From positions 1 to 12,930 of the forward strand of contig JAZNLR010000127.1 in the NCBI GenBank assembly GCA_045579195.1: 12,930 bases of DNA. Reading direction: 5' to 3'. The notes under the pieces were generated by a model. The model was not told where the DNA came from and searched no databases. It saw nothing but the letters and a program-made list of their open reading frames with translations. The position numbers and the translations under genes were made by a program. Origin of the DNA: JAZNLR01 sp045579195 (GTDB lineage: Bacteria > Bacillota > Clostridia > Christensenellales > CAMQZB01). This document shows positions 1 through 6,261 of the stretch, piece after piece. The first letter of the stretch is position 1, and each line of letters opens with the position of its first letter.

Positions 1-129
1 AACTTGACCTCTGACTGGGATAAGCTCATGCAGGACGTTGCAGACGCAGGTTGGGCTGACGTTCAGCGCGTGATGAAGGAAACTGCTCTTGAGCTTGGAA
101 TCGAGGGCGCACCTTTGCAGTGGAACTAA
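1..129 (+). CDS. Solute-binding lipoprotein, 3' end only (partial)
   Basis: This is the last 42 codons plus TAA of a gene that begins before the window. Its peptide, from NLTSDWDK to GAPLQWN, is identical residue for residue to the C-terminus of the complete solute-binding lipoprotein at 340-2028. The two DNA copies differ at only three positions, all synonymous. It is therefore the end of a paralogous ABC-type extracellular solute-binding protein lying directly upstream in tandem. A terminator follows about 30 bases after the stop, so this gene is not co-transcribed with the next one by default. The function is inferred entirely from the paralogue, and nothing can be said of its N-terminus. 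Confidence 0.85.
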   Translation, partial: NLTSDWDKLMQDVADAGWADVQRVMKETALELGIEGAPLQWN

Positions 130-161
130 CGCAACAAAACGATAACGAAAAAGTGAAGAAG

Positions 162-188
162 TGGGATCCGAAAGGGTCCCATTTTTTT
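162..188 (+). terminator. Rho-independent terminator after the first solute-binding gene
   Basis: An 8-bp stem (TGGGATCC pairing with GGGTCCCA, one G-U pair) closes a GAAA loop and is followed by seven T residues. The loop is a GNRA tetraloop closed by C-G. It sits 32 bases after the stop codon at 129. Confidence 0.9.
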
Positions 189-254
189 GTTGTTCTGCCT
201 TGAAAATTTTCCTCAAAAAACATTTACAAAGAGATAAAAAATTTACAAAAACGC

Positions 255-282
255 TTGCAAAAGAGAAAAAAGATGCTATAAT
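255..282 (+). promoter_or_regulatory. Predicted sigma-A-type promoter of the solute-binding protein gene
   Basis: The -35 element is TTGCAA (255-260) and the -10 is a perfect TATAAT (277-282), with a 16-base spacer. The 30 bases upstream are A/T-rich and hold two copies of ATTTACAAA (222-230 and 241-249) spaced 19 bases apart. The string AAACGCTTGCAAAAGA around the -35 recurs almost exactly at the promoter near 12117. The call is by consensus only. Confidence 0.75.
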
Positions 283-295
283 AAAGCCAATGAGA

Positions 296-318
296 GCAAA
301 ACAGAAAAACTGTTTTGC
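296..318 (+). promoter_or_regulatory. 5'-leader hairpin before the solute-binding gene
   Basis: A perfect 9-bp inverted repeat (GCAAAACAG / CTGTTTTGC) flanks a loop of five A residues. It begins a few bases after the expected transcription start (about 289) and ends before the Shine-Dalgarno at 328-333. It could be a 5'-end stabilising stem or a protein-binding site. It is not a terminator, because only five T residues follow after a CG and the gene follows directly. Confidence 0.6.
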
Positions 319-339
319 GTTTTTGATAGGAGGAGAAAG

Positions 340-2028
340 ATGAAAAACAAATTGCTTGTGTTTGCGCTCGTTGCAATCATGATTTGTTCTTTCTGCCTCA
401 TCGCCTGTGGCGGCGGTGGAGGAACCGGCGGAAAGAATGAGTACGACATTGAAATCCGCATGTTCCTGAACAACGGAAACTATTTTGACGGCGCGGACAA
501 AAACTCGATCTGGAAAGAGCTTGAAAAGGCCGCAGGTGCTGAAATCATCATTGAAGGCGCAGGCCGCGGAGATTACAACACCACGCTTTTCCCGATGATC
601 AACACGCTCGACGTTCCCGACGTCTTCTTTATGACCACCGGCTCTGAGGATATGGAGGCGTACATTCCGTGGACCGACCCTGAGGACGGCATCCTTTGGA
701 ACTTTGACGACATCTTTGCAATGTACCCCGGAGAATATCCGTACCTTGAAGAGTTGATCAACAGCGCGCAGTATAGAAACCTTCGCTATAACGGACAGCA
801 CACCCTGCTTCCCAACCCGTCGGTTGCGTCCGGCTGGGGCATTTACTACCGTGCAGACTGGCTCAAGAACGTTGGATATACGAACGCAGACGGCACGCCG
901 AAGGTTCCGACCAATATGGACGAGTTTTACGAGGTTATGAAACTGTTCACGTACAACGACCCTGACGGAAACGGACAAAACGACACGTTCGGTCTTTCGC
1001 CCGGTGCCAGCCCGCATTTCTTCAATATTTTCATGTCCGCATTTGGCTTTAACTCCGATTGGCACTTCAACGAGAATGAAGAAGTTGAGTTTGGTCTTCT
1101 CCATCCGAAGATGAAGAACTTGCTTGCCTGGTTGCAGAAATGCTTTGACGAAGGGCTCATTGACCCTGCCTTCAACACCAACAGCAACGATTCTGATCGC
1201 GAAGATTTCGAGGATTCCAGAATGGGCATCATCGTTACCAACGCAAATGACCACACGCAGTGGGTTGCGGTTCCCGTGATGAAGCTCTTCGGGGACGAGT
1301 CCGTCATTATGGGGCCCGCTCCTCGCGGAACGAAGAACATCGGTGAGGAAGGCTGCGGCGGATTCACCAACTGGGGCGGTCTCTGGGGCGGCTTTAACGT
1401 TGCAAAACACGTCACGGGCGACAAGCTCAAGGCTGTTTTGAAACTCCTGGATTATTGTTATTCTCCCGAAGGCTCGATGACCAAGACCTTCGGAATCAAG
1501 GGCGTTCACTATGAGTCCTTCTCGCCGGAAGAGGGCATCGTCATCACGGAGGAAAACATCGAAAACCGTATGAACGAGCCCGAGGGAACGTTCTGGTCGC
1601 AGCAGCAGGCAGACGGAACCTTCTTGCCGCTTGGAAACTGTCAGTACTCCGGTATGTTCGGCTCCGGTCCGCTCGATTGGGACAAGTTCCGTGAGTCGGG
1701 TGCAATGTCCTTCTTTGGCGACTTCAGCTCGTCCATCGGCGGCGTTGCAGGTGTTCTCTCGCAGGATGCGGAAGATTATATGTACTACAACAATTCCAAC
1801 CTTCTCAACATCACTTATCCTTCTTCCATCACGGTGAAGAACAACAAGGTGATGGACTTGGCAGGCTCGTTCTTCATCAAGGCTGTGCTCAAGCAGGTAA
1901 ACTTGACCTCTGACTGGGATAAGCTCATGCAGGACGTTGCAGACGCAGGCTGGGCTGACGTTCAGCGCGTGATGAAGGAAACTGCTCTTGAGCTCGGCAT
2001 CGAGGGCGCACCTTTGCAGTGGAACTAA
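340..2028 (+). CDS. ABC-type extracellular solute-binding lipoprotein (long LplA/YtcQ-like, probably carbohydrate)
   Basis: This 562-residue protein is probably the ligand-capturing, membrane-anchored subunit of an ABC importer. The N-terminus is a lipoprotein signal: KNK, a hydrophobic core, then the lipobox LIAC with Cys23 as the lipidated residue, followed by a Gly-rich tether. The mature part opens with a strand (IEIRMFLNN) and has the family's 'short helix then PDVFF' pattern at about residues 88-97. Residues 207-218 (DPDGNGQNDTFG) are the EF-loop-like segment common in long sugar-binding proteins of this type. Its length fits the roughly 500-560 aa oligosaccharide- or uronide-binding branch rather than the 400-420 aa classical type. 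The start is fixed by AGGAGG at 328-333, six bases before ATG. It has its own promoter and terminator, and no permease or ATPase gene is in the window. Its last 43 codons duplicate the end of the preceding gene. The ligand cannot be read from sequence. Confidence 0.9.
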   Translation: MKNKLLVFALVAIMICSFCLIACGGGGGTGGKNEYDIEIRMFLNNGNYFDGADKNSIWKELEKAAGAEIIIEGAGRGDYNTTLFPMINTLDVPDVFFMTTGSEDMEAYIPWTDPEDGILWNFDDIFAMYPGEYPYLEELINSAQYRNLRYNGQHTLLPNPSVASGWGIYYRADWLKNVGYTNADGTPKVPTNMDEFYEVMKLFTYNDPDGNGQNDTFGLSPGASPHFFNIFMSAFGFNSDWHFNENEEVEFGLLHPKMKNLLAWLQKCFDEGLIDPAFNTNSNDSDREDFEDSRMGIIVTNANDHTQWVAVPVMKLFGDESVIMGPAPRGTKNIGEEGCGGFTNWGGLWGGFNVAKHVTGDKLKAVLKLLDYCYSPEGSMTKTFGIKGVHYESFSPEEGIVITEENIENRMNEPEGTFWSQQQADGTFLPLGNCQYSGMFGSGPLDWDKFRESGAMSFFGDFSSSIGGVAGVLSQDAEDYMYYNNSNLLNITYPSSITVKNNKVMDLAGSFFIKAVLKQVNLTSDWDKLMQDVADAGWADVQRVMKETALELGIEGAPLQWN

Positions 2029-2045
2029 CGAACAAAACGATAACT
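1900..2045 (+). repeat. Direct repeat of bases 1-147 (end of tandem paralogue)
   Basis: The last 129 coding bases match bases 1-129 with three silent differences. The similarity runs about 17 bases past the stop (AACAAAACGATAAC in both) before the two terminators diverge. This is direct evidence of recent tandem duplication or ongoing conversion between adjacent solute-binding genes. Confidence 0.9.
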
Positions 2046-2057
2046 CAAAAAGAAAAA

Positions 2058-2087
2058 GGTGGGGCTCGCAAGGGCCCCATCTTTTTT
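2058..2087 (+). terminator. Rho-independent terminator after the solute-binding gene
   Basis: A 10-bp GC-rich stem (GGTGGGGCTC with GGGCCCCATC, including G-U pairs) closes a GCAA loop and is followed by six T residues. Like the terminator at 162-188, it has a C-G-closed GNRA loop, consistent with a common ancestor of the two gene copies. Confidence 0.92.
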
Positions 2088-2158
2088 GATAAAAAGAAGA
2101 ACAGATTTGCAAGAAATGGAGAAATCTTCGCAAAATCTTCAAAACCTTGCAATAGTGA

Positions 2159-2187
2159 TTGCAAAAAGGTGGAAAATCCTTTATAAT
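2159..2187 (+). promoter_or_regulatory. Predicted promoter of the first glycosidase-like lipoprotein gene
   Basis: TTGCAA (2159-2164), a 17-base spacer and a perfect TATAAT (2182-2187). Two further TTGCAA hexamers lie upstream at 2107-2112 and 2147-2152, the second exactly 12 bases before the -35. They may be repeated half-sites for a regulator or chance in an A/T-rich stretch. Confidence 0.75.
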
Positions 2188-2211
2188 AAGGATAGTGAAA
2201 AACGTATTAAA

Positions 2212-2231
2212 ACAAGGCGAGATCGCCTTGT
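2212..2231 (+). promoter_or_regulatory. 5'-leader hairpin before the 2248 gene
   Basis: A perfect inverted repeat (ACAAGGCGA / TCGCCTTGT, two bases between) would fold as at least a 7-bp stem with a 6-base loop. It lies between the expected transcription start (about 2194) and the Shine-Dalgarno AGGAGG at 2236-2241. The placement matches the leader hairpins at 296, 6200 and 12164, although the sequence is unrelated. Confidence 0.6.
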
Positions 2232-2247
2232 GAATAGGAGGAGAAAT

Positions 2248-2366
2248 ATGAAGAAAAAACTTGCACTTTTGCTTGTTGTCGTCCTGCTGATTTCCTGCTT
2301 TGCAGGTTGCGGCGGCGGAAACAAGAAGTATGGCGGGGCAGATCAGCAGTACCTTTTCGGTATGGA
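2248..2366 (+). repeat. 119-bp near-identical 5' segment shared with 4909-5027
   Basis: The first 119 coding bases of this gene and of the gene at 4909 differ at two positions, both synonymous. They cover the signal peptide, lipobox, tether and the start of the barrel. Beyond this the two genes diverge much more, so the segment may have been homogenised separately. Confidence 0.85.
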
Positions 2367-3429
2367 CTATATCATCTGGGAAGGCGTCGGTCAGAACATT
2401 GATTACGTGAAAGCTCTTCAGATTTGCAAGAATATGGGCGTTAAGTCCATCCGAAACTGGATGCACGTTCATTGGTTCTTCAACGACGATTTGACCCGAA
2501 GAGAGGCAAACATCGAGAAGATGCACGAGTACATTGAGGAAGCTTATAAGCACGGCTTCCAGCTCATCGGAATGAGCCATAAGAACTTCAACGTGAACAA
2601 CGAGCTCAACGCAAAGCCGATGCGCGATGTCAATGCGGGAAGCTACTATCTCGAGTGGCTCGAGAAGTACGAGAAGAGCTGGGAATTGCTCGCAGCAGAG
2701 TTCCCTGAGATCACGTACTGGGAGATCGACAACGAGAACAACAACGTTGACTTTATGCCCAAGATGGGCGGCGGAACGTTCACCGTTCGCCAGATGGCCG
2801 ATATCTACACGGATATGCTCTTTGCGGCATCCCGCGGAATCAAGAAGGGCAACCCCAACGCAATCACCGTCATGGGCGGCTTGATCACGAAGAATGCGGC
2901 TTCCTTCTTGGAAATGTTGTACACGAACATCAAGAGCGGAAAGTTCGGCGAGGGAAGCACCAACCCGGATGATTACTTCGAGTGCCTTGCTTGGCATCCG
3001 TATCCTGCGAACTTCAACGCTGACAAGTTCGTTGAGGATAACGACAAGATCTATCAGGTCGTTCTCGACAACGACAAACCGAAGAAAGTCTTCCTGACCG
3101 AGATCGGCGGATGGACGAGAGTTGTTGACCAGACTGTTGCCGAAACGTACATCCCGCAGCTTTATGAAGCACTCAAGCGCATGCCGTACGTAGAGTCCGC
3201 GCACTATTACCGTATGTTCAACAACGTTGCCGATCATTATAACAACGGCGGCTTGTTCTATGATCCCGATCCCAACGATCACGATCTGATCCTCGGCGGC
3301 GGAGAGGCTGTTCCCGGATCGCCGAAGGTTGGTGCTTATGCATACCAGAAGGCAGCAGGCGGAAGTGGGCCGTTGGATCTCTTGATCCCCGAAGGAGCAT
3401 CTATTGAAGTTCCCGAAAAGTATAGATAA
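2248..3429 (+). CDS. Lipid-anchored clan GH-A-like glycosidase, subfamily A
   Basis: This 393-residue exported lipoprotein has the marks of a (beta/alpha)8 retaining glycosidase. The signal peptide runs MKKKLALLL to the lipobox FAGC, with Cys21 lipidated, then a short Gly-rich tether. The barrel begins at about residue 32 (LFGMDYIIWEG). Expected active-site motifs occur in order: RNWMH (69-73), YWEIDNE with Glu163 as predicted acid/base, AWHPY (248-252), and FLTEIGGW with Glu285 as predicted nucleophile. The strand-8 region reads SAHYYRMF. The spacing of the two Glu residues (122) fits GH5/GH39-type enzymes, but I cannot assign a CAZy family or substrate. The start at 2248 is set by AGGAGG six bases upstream and by the signal peptide; an in-frame upstream ATG at 2059 would span the promoter and is rejected. 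It is a single-gene unit. The closest relative in the window is the equally long protein at 4909-6090. Confidence 0.85.
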   Translation: MKKKLALLLVVVLLISCFAGCGGGNKKYGGADQQYLFGMDYIIWEGVGQNIDYVKALQICKNMGVKSIRNWMHVHWFFNDDLTRREANIEKMHEYIEEAYKHGFQLIGMSHKNFNVNNELNAKPMRDVNAGSYYLEWLEKYEKSWELLAAEFPEITYWEIDNENNNVDFMPKMGGGTFTVRQMADIYTDMLFAASRGIKKGNPNAITVMGGLITKNAASFLEMLYTNIKSGKFGEGSTNPDDYFECLAWHPYPANFNADKFVEDNDKIYQVVLDNDKPKKVFLTEIGGWTRVVDQTVAETYIPQLYEALKRMPYVESAHYYRMFNNVADHYNNGGLFYDPDPNDHDLILGGGEAVPGSPKVGAYAYQKAAGGSGPLDLLIPEGASIEVPEKYR

Positions 3430-3444
3430 GTCAATCACAACAAG

Positions 3445-3475
3445 GAGCGACCGACATTCGGCCGCTCTTTTTTTT
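3445..3475 (+). terminator. Rho-independent terminator after the 2248 gene
   Basis: The stem GAGCG/CGCTC extends inward through CCGA/TCGG across one A-C mismatch, with a 3-base loop, and is followed by eight T residues. Confidence 0.88.
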
Positions 3476-3493
3476 AAAAGTTTGAAAAAGGGC

Positions 3494-3522
3494 TTGCAAT
3501 GTGTTTAACACTATGGTAGAAT
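3494..3522 (+). promoter_or_regulatory. Predicted promoter of the 3551-6090 transcript
   Basis: TTGCAA (3494-3499), a 17-base spacer and TAGAAT (3517-3522), one mismatch from TATAAT. Unlike the other four promoters, no convincing leader hairpin follows; CAACTGGTTG is too short to fold well. The leader is only about 20 bases long, with GGAG at 3541-3544. Confidence 0.68.
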
Positions 3523-3550
3523 AAATCCAACTGGTTGATCGGAGAATAAG

Positions 3551-4891
3551 ATGAAAAAGTTTTTGAGCCTGTTTATGGTTCTCGCCCTTGTCTTCTCTCT
3601 CTCTGCTTGCGGGGAAAGAGTTTTAACCGAAGAAGAAATGAAAAAGTTTTACGGCCCGAATTTTGTTGAATCCACCACCCATTCCGAGCAGGAGAAGTAC
3701 CTCTTCGGCATGGATTATCTTGCGTGGGAAGGCATCGGTCAAAACATTGATTACGTCAAGGCGTTCCAGGTTTTGGACAACATGGGCGTTCAATCCATGC
3801 GCCATTGGATGCACTTTGCATATCTCTTGAAAGACCCCACAACGTTTTACGAGGGGCGCGCAGAGATGATGCACAAAATTCTTGCGGAAGCAAAGAAGCA
3901 CGACATCCAAATCGTTGGAATGAGCCACAGCAATTGGGACATCCACGAAAAGCAGTGGGTGATCGGAAAGCATCGCTATCAGCCGTGGGAAGACAGCGAT
4001 TATTATAAGTGGTTGGAAGTTTACGAAGAGACGTGGTACACGATCGTCAAAGAATTCCCTGAGATCACTTATTGGGAGATCGACAACGAGATCAACAATA
4101 TGGACTTTATGTTCATTCAGAATGCCCCGAAGGATAAGCGCGGAAGAAATCTCATCTTATCGTTAGAACAGATGGCGCAGATCGCGCTCGATATGATGTT
4201 CTATGCATCCCGCGGAATCCACCGAGCAAACCCCAATGCCATCACGGTGATGGGTGGCATCGTTGACCCGAATGACCTCGGAACAAAAGGCTGCGGGTTT
4301 TCTTTCGACGACCCTGAGAAGTGGGTGGAAACGGGATCGATGGTCGAATTTATGGAGATGATCTACGACTGCATCGCAACGGGTGAGCACGGAAGCATCT
4401 ACCCAGACGACTTCTTCCAATGCGCCGCTTGGCATCCTTATTATTACTTCAAGCCTGTCGACGACTTCTGGGTTGCGGAAAACAATCGGATCTATGACGT
4501 CATCAAGCGCCGCGAGGGCAAGGACAAGAAGGTCTTCTTGACTGAGTTCGGCTGGTGGAGAAGTGGCGGAACGATCATCGTCAACGGAGAGCGCGTTCCC
4601 GTTTCGGCGGAGATGATCGCAAGCTGGGTGAAAAAAATGTACACGACCGTTCGGGAAAAGATGCCGTACGTCACCAGCGTGCACTATTTCAGAATGTTCG
4701 ACAACATTGCAGACAACAATAACACGGCGGGTCTTTTCTTTGATCCCGACCCGAACGACAGCTATAAAAATGCACCGTGGGAAGCGCCCATCTTGGATGC
4801 GGGCGCGCCGAAGCCCGCGGCATACGCTTATCAGGAAGTTGCAGGTGGATCCGGCTCGTTGGAGCTTTTGGTGAAACCGCGAAATAATTAA
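3551..4891 (+). CDS. Lipid-anchored clan GH-A-like glycosidase, subfamily B
   Basis: A 446-residue lipoprotein of the same barrel family, first of a two-gene transcript. The signal is MKKFLSLF to the lipobox LSAC, with Cys20 lipidated. The barrel begins near YLFGMDYLAWEG. Predicted catalytic residues are Glu180 (YWEIDNE) and Glu332 (FLTEFGWW), with AWHPY at 293-297 on strand 6. It is longer than the 2248 protein mainly through two insertions placed after strand 4 and strand 5. The first is a segment after NNMDFM rich in charged residues (PKDKRGRN). The second is about 20 residues from 242 containing GTKGCG. Both would sit on the active-site face of the barrel. An extra stretch ahead of the barrel (KFYGPNF) is shared with other B members. 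GGAG lies six bases before ATG. The family role as a glycoside hydrolase is inferred from the motifs; the substrate is unknown. Confidence 0.84.
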   Translation: MKKFLSLFMVLALVFSLSACGERVLTEEEMKKFYGPNFVESTTHSEQEKYLFGMDYLAWEGIGQNIDYVKAFQVLDNMGVQSMRHWMHFAYLLKDPTTFYEGRAEMMHKILAEAKKHDIQIVGMSHSNWDIHEKQWVIGKHRYQPWEDSDYYKWLEVYEETWYTIVKEFPEITYWEIDNEINNMDFMFIQNAPKDKRGRNLILSLEQMAQIALDMMFYASRGIHRANPNAITVMGGIVDPNDLGTKGCGFSFDDPEKWVETGSMVEFMEMIYDCIATGEHGSIYPDDFFQCAAWHPYYYFKPVDDFWVAENNRIYDVIKRREGKDKKVFLTEFGWWRSGGTIIVNGERVPVSAEMIASWVKKMYTTVREKMPYVTSVHYFRMFDNIADNNNTAGLFFDPDPNDSYKNAPWEAPILDAGAPKPAAYAYQEVAGGSGSLELLVKPRNN

Positions 4892-4908
4892 AAATGAGGA
4901 GAAAAACT

Positions 4909-6090
4909 ATGAAGAAAAAACTTGCACTTTTGCTTGTTGTCGTCTTGCTGATTTCCTGCTTTGCAGGTTGCGGCGGCGGAAACAAGAAGTATGGCGGGGC
5001 AGACCAGCAGTACCTTTTCGGTATGGATTACATCATCTGGGAAGGCGTCGGCCAGAACATCGATCCCGTGAAAGCACTTCAGGTTTGCAAAAACATGGGA
5101 GTTAAATCCATCCGAAACTGGATGCACGTTCACTGGTTCTTCAACGATGATTTGACCCCGAGAGAGGCAAACATCCAGAAGATGCACGAGTATATCGAGC
5201 TTGCGTATAGCCACGGCTTCCAGCTCATTGGCTTAAGCCACAAGAATTTCAACGTGAACAACGAGCTCAACGCAAAACCTGCCCGTGATATCAACGAGGG
5301 AAGCTATTATCTCGAGTGGCTTGCGAAGTACGAGAAGAGTTGGGAATTGCTCGCGGCAGCGTTCCCTGAGATCACGTACTGGGAGATCGACAACGAGTGC
5401 AACAACACCGACTTTATGCCCAAGATGGGCGGCGGAACGTTCACCGTTCGCCAGATGTCCGAAATCTTCACGGATATGCTCTTTGCTGCATCCCGCGGAA
5501 TCAAGAAGGGTAACCCGAACGCAATCACCGTTATGGGTGGCCTCGTCACCTGGAACATCAACTCCTACTTGCAGATGGTTTATGACAATATCGCAAGCGG
5601 AAACTTCGGCGAGGGAAGCACCAATCCGGATGATTACTTCGAGTGCCTTGCTTGGCATCCGTACCCCTCGAATTTTGATGCGGACAAGTTTGTGGAAGAT
5701 CAGATGAAGACCTACCAGATCGTTCTCGACAACGACAAGCCGAAGAAGGTCTTCTTGACCGAAATCGGTGGTTGGGGAAAGTTGGAAAATCAGGACGTTG
5801 CCGCGCAGTACATTGAGGAGCTTTACGTTGCCCTCAAGCGCTTGCCGTTCGTTGAATCCGCGCATTATTACCGTATGTTCAACAACGTTGCAGACAACAA
5901 CAATCAGGGCGGCTTGTTCTATGACCCCGATCCCAACGATCATGACAAGATTGTAGGAGGCGGAGAGGCGATTCCCGGTGCGCCGAAGACAAGTGCGTAT
6001 GCATTCCAGAAGGCAGCCGGCGGAAGCGGACCTTTGGATCTCTTGATCCCCGAGGGAATATCCATCGAAGTTCCCGAACAATATAGATAA
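4909..6090 (+). CDS. Lipid-anchored clan GH-A-like glycosidase, subfamily A (paralogue of 2248)
   Basis: A 393-residue lipoprotein of exactly the same length as the 2248 protein and collinear with it. It has the same signal and lipobox (FAGC, Cys21), YWEIDNE with Glu163, AWHPY, and FLTEIGGW with Glu285. The start is taken at 4909, where MKKKLALLL begins. An in-frame ATG at 4894 overlaps the Shine-Dalgarno (GAGGAG) and would prefix a charged stretch to the signal. The gene begins 17 bases after the stop of the 3551 gene with no promoter between, so one transcript makes one B and one A enzyme. It differs from its twin mainly in the loop after strand 5 (TWNINSYLQ instead of TKNAASFLE) and in scattered surface positions, so the catalytic set is intact. 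The two twins may act on related bonds. Confidence 0.85.
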   Translation: MKKKLALLLVVVLLISCFAGCGGGNKKYGGADQQYLFGMDYIIWEGVGQNIDPVKALQVCKNMGVKSIRNWMHVHWFFNDDLTPREANIQKMHEYIELAYSHGFQLIGLSHKNFNVNNELNAKPARDINEGSYYLEWLAKYEKSWELLAAAFPEITYWEIDNECNNTDFMPKMGGGTFTVRQMSEIFTDMLFAASRGIKKGNPNAITVMGGLVTWNINSYLQMVYDNIASGNFGEGSTNPDDYFECLAWHPYPSNFDADKFVEDQMKTYQIVLDNDKPKKVFLTEIGGWGKLENQDVAAQYIEELYVALKRLPFVESAHYYRMFNNVADNNNQGGLFYDPDPNDHDKIVGGGEAIPGAPKTSAYAFQKAAGGSGPLDLLIPEGISIEVPEQYR

Positions 6091-6110
6091 GAACAGGCAA
6101 AATTTCGAAA

Positions 6111-6140
6111 GAGCAATCAAAAAAGATTGCTCTTTTTTTT
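6111..6140 (+). terminator. Rho-independent terminator after the 4909 gene
   Basis: A perfect 8-bp stem (GAGCAATC / GATTGCTC), a loop of six A residues and eight T residues. The AAA before the stem can also pair with the first T residues. Confidence 0.93.
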
Positions 6141-6164
6141 GTTGTATTTATTTCAGAAAACCAC

Positions 6165-6193
6165 TTGCAAAATAATAGGAAATGCTTTATGAT
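6165..6193 (+). promoter_or_regulatory. Predicted promoter of the 6262-12018 transcript
   Basis: TTGCAA (6165-6170), a 17-base spacer and TATGAT (6188-6193). The -10 lies inside the first arm of a symmetric repeat that continues to 6216, so a repressor or DNA structure could mask it. Confidence 0.7.
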
Positions 6194-6216
6194 AAAAAGC
6201 ATAAAGGTGCTTTATG
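6185..6216 (+). promoter_or_regulatory. Three-arm CTTTATG/CATAAAG repeat over the -10 and 5' leader
   Basis: The arms are CTTTATG (6185-6191), CATAAAG (6200-6206) and CTTTATG (6210-6216). The middle arm can pair with the third to give a 7-bp stem with a GTG loop, at or just after the predicted transcript start (about 6200). At the DNA level it can instead form an inverted repeat with the first arm. The layout suits either an operator or a 5'-end hairpin. Confidence 0.55.
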
Positions 6217-6261
6217 TGGTTTTCCGAAATTAAGCACGAAAATTAAGGAGGATCAAGGAAA

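Noticed and set aside
189..254. A small RNA or riboswitch in the A/T-rich gap before 340
   Set aside because: I see only A/T-rich sequence and a short direct repeat there, with no conserved riboswitch core or terminator.
296..324. Leader hairpin as an intrinsic terminator or attenuator
   Set aside because: The stem is A/T-rich and followed by CG then only five T residues, with no competing antiterminator arm visible. I keep it only as a leader hairpin.
1..2045. Mobile element or phage origin for the duplicated ends
   Set aside because: There is no transposase, terminal inverted repeat or target-site duplication. The repeats coincide with gene ends, which fits simple tandem paralogues.
2059..2247. 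In-frame upstream extension of the 2248 gene
   Set aside because: It would start inside the terminator at 2058-2087 and read through the promoter and leader hairpin. The lipoprotein signal and AGGAGG support ATG 2248.
4894..4908. Earlier in-frame start for the 4909 gene
   Set aside because: This ATG overlaps the Shine-Dalgarno GAGGAG. Starting at 4909 gives exactly the same N-terminus as the 2248 paralogue.
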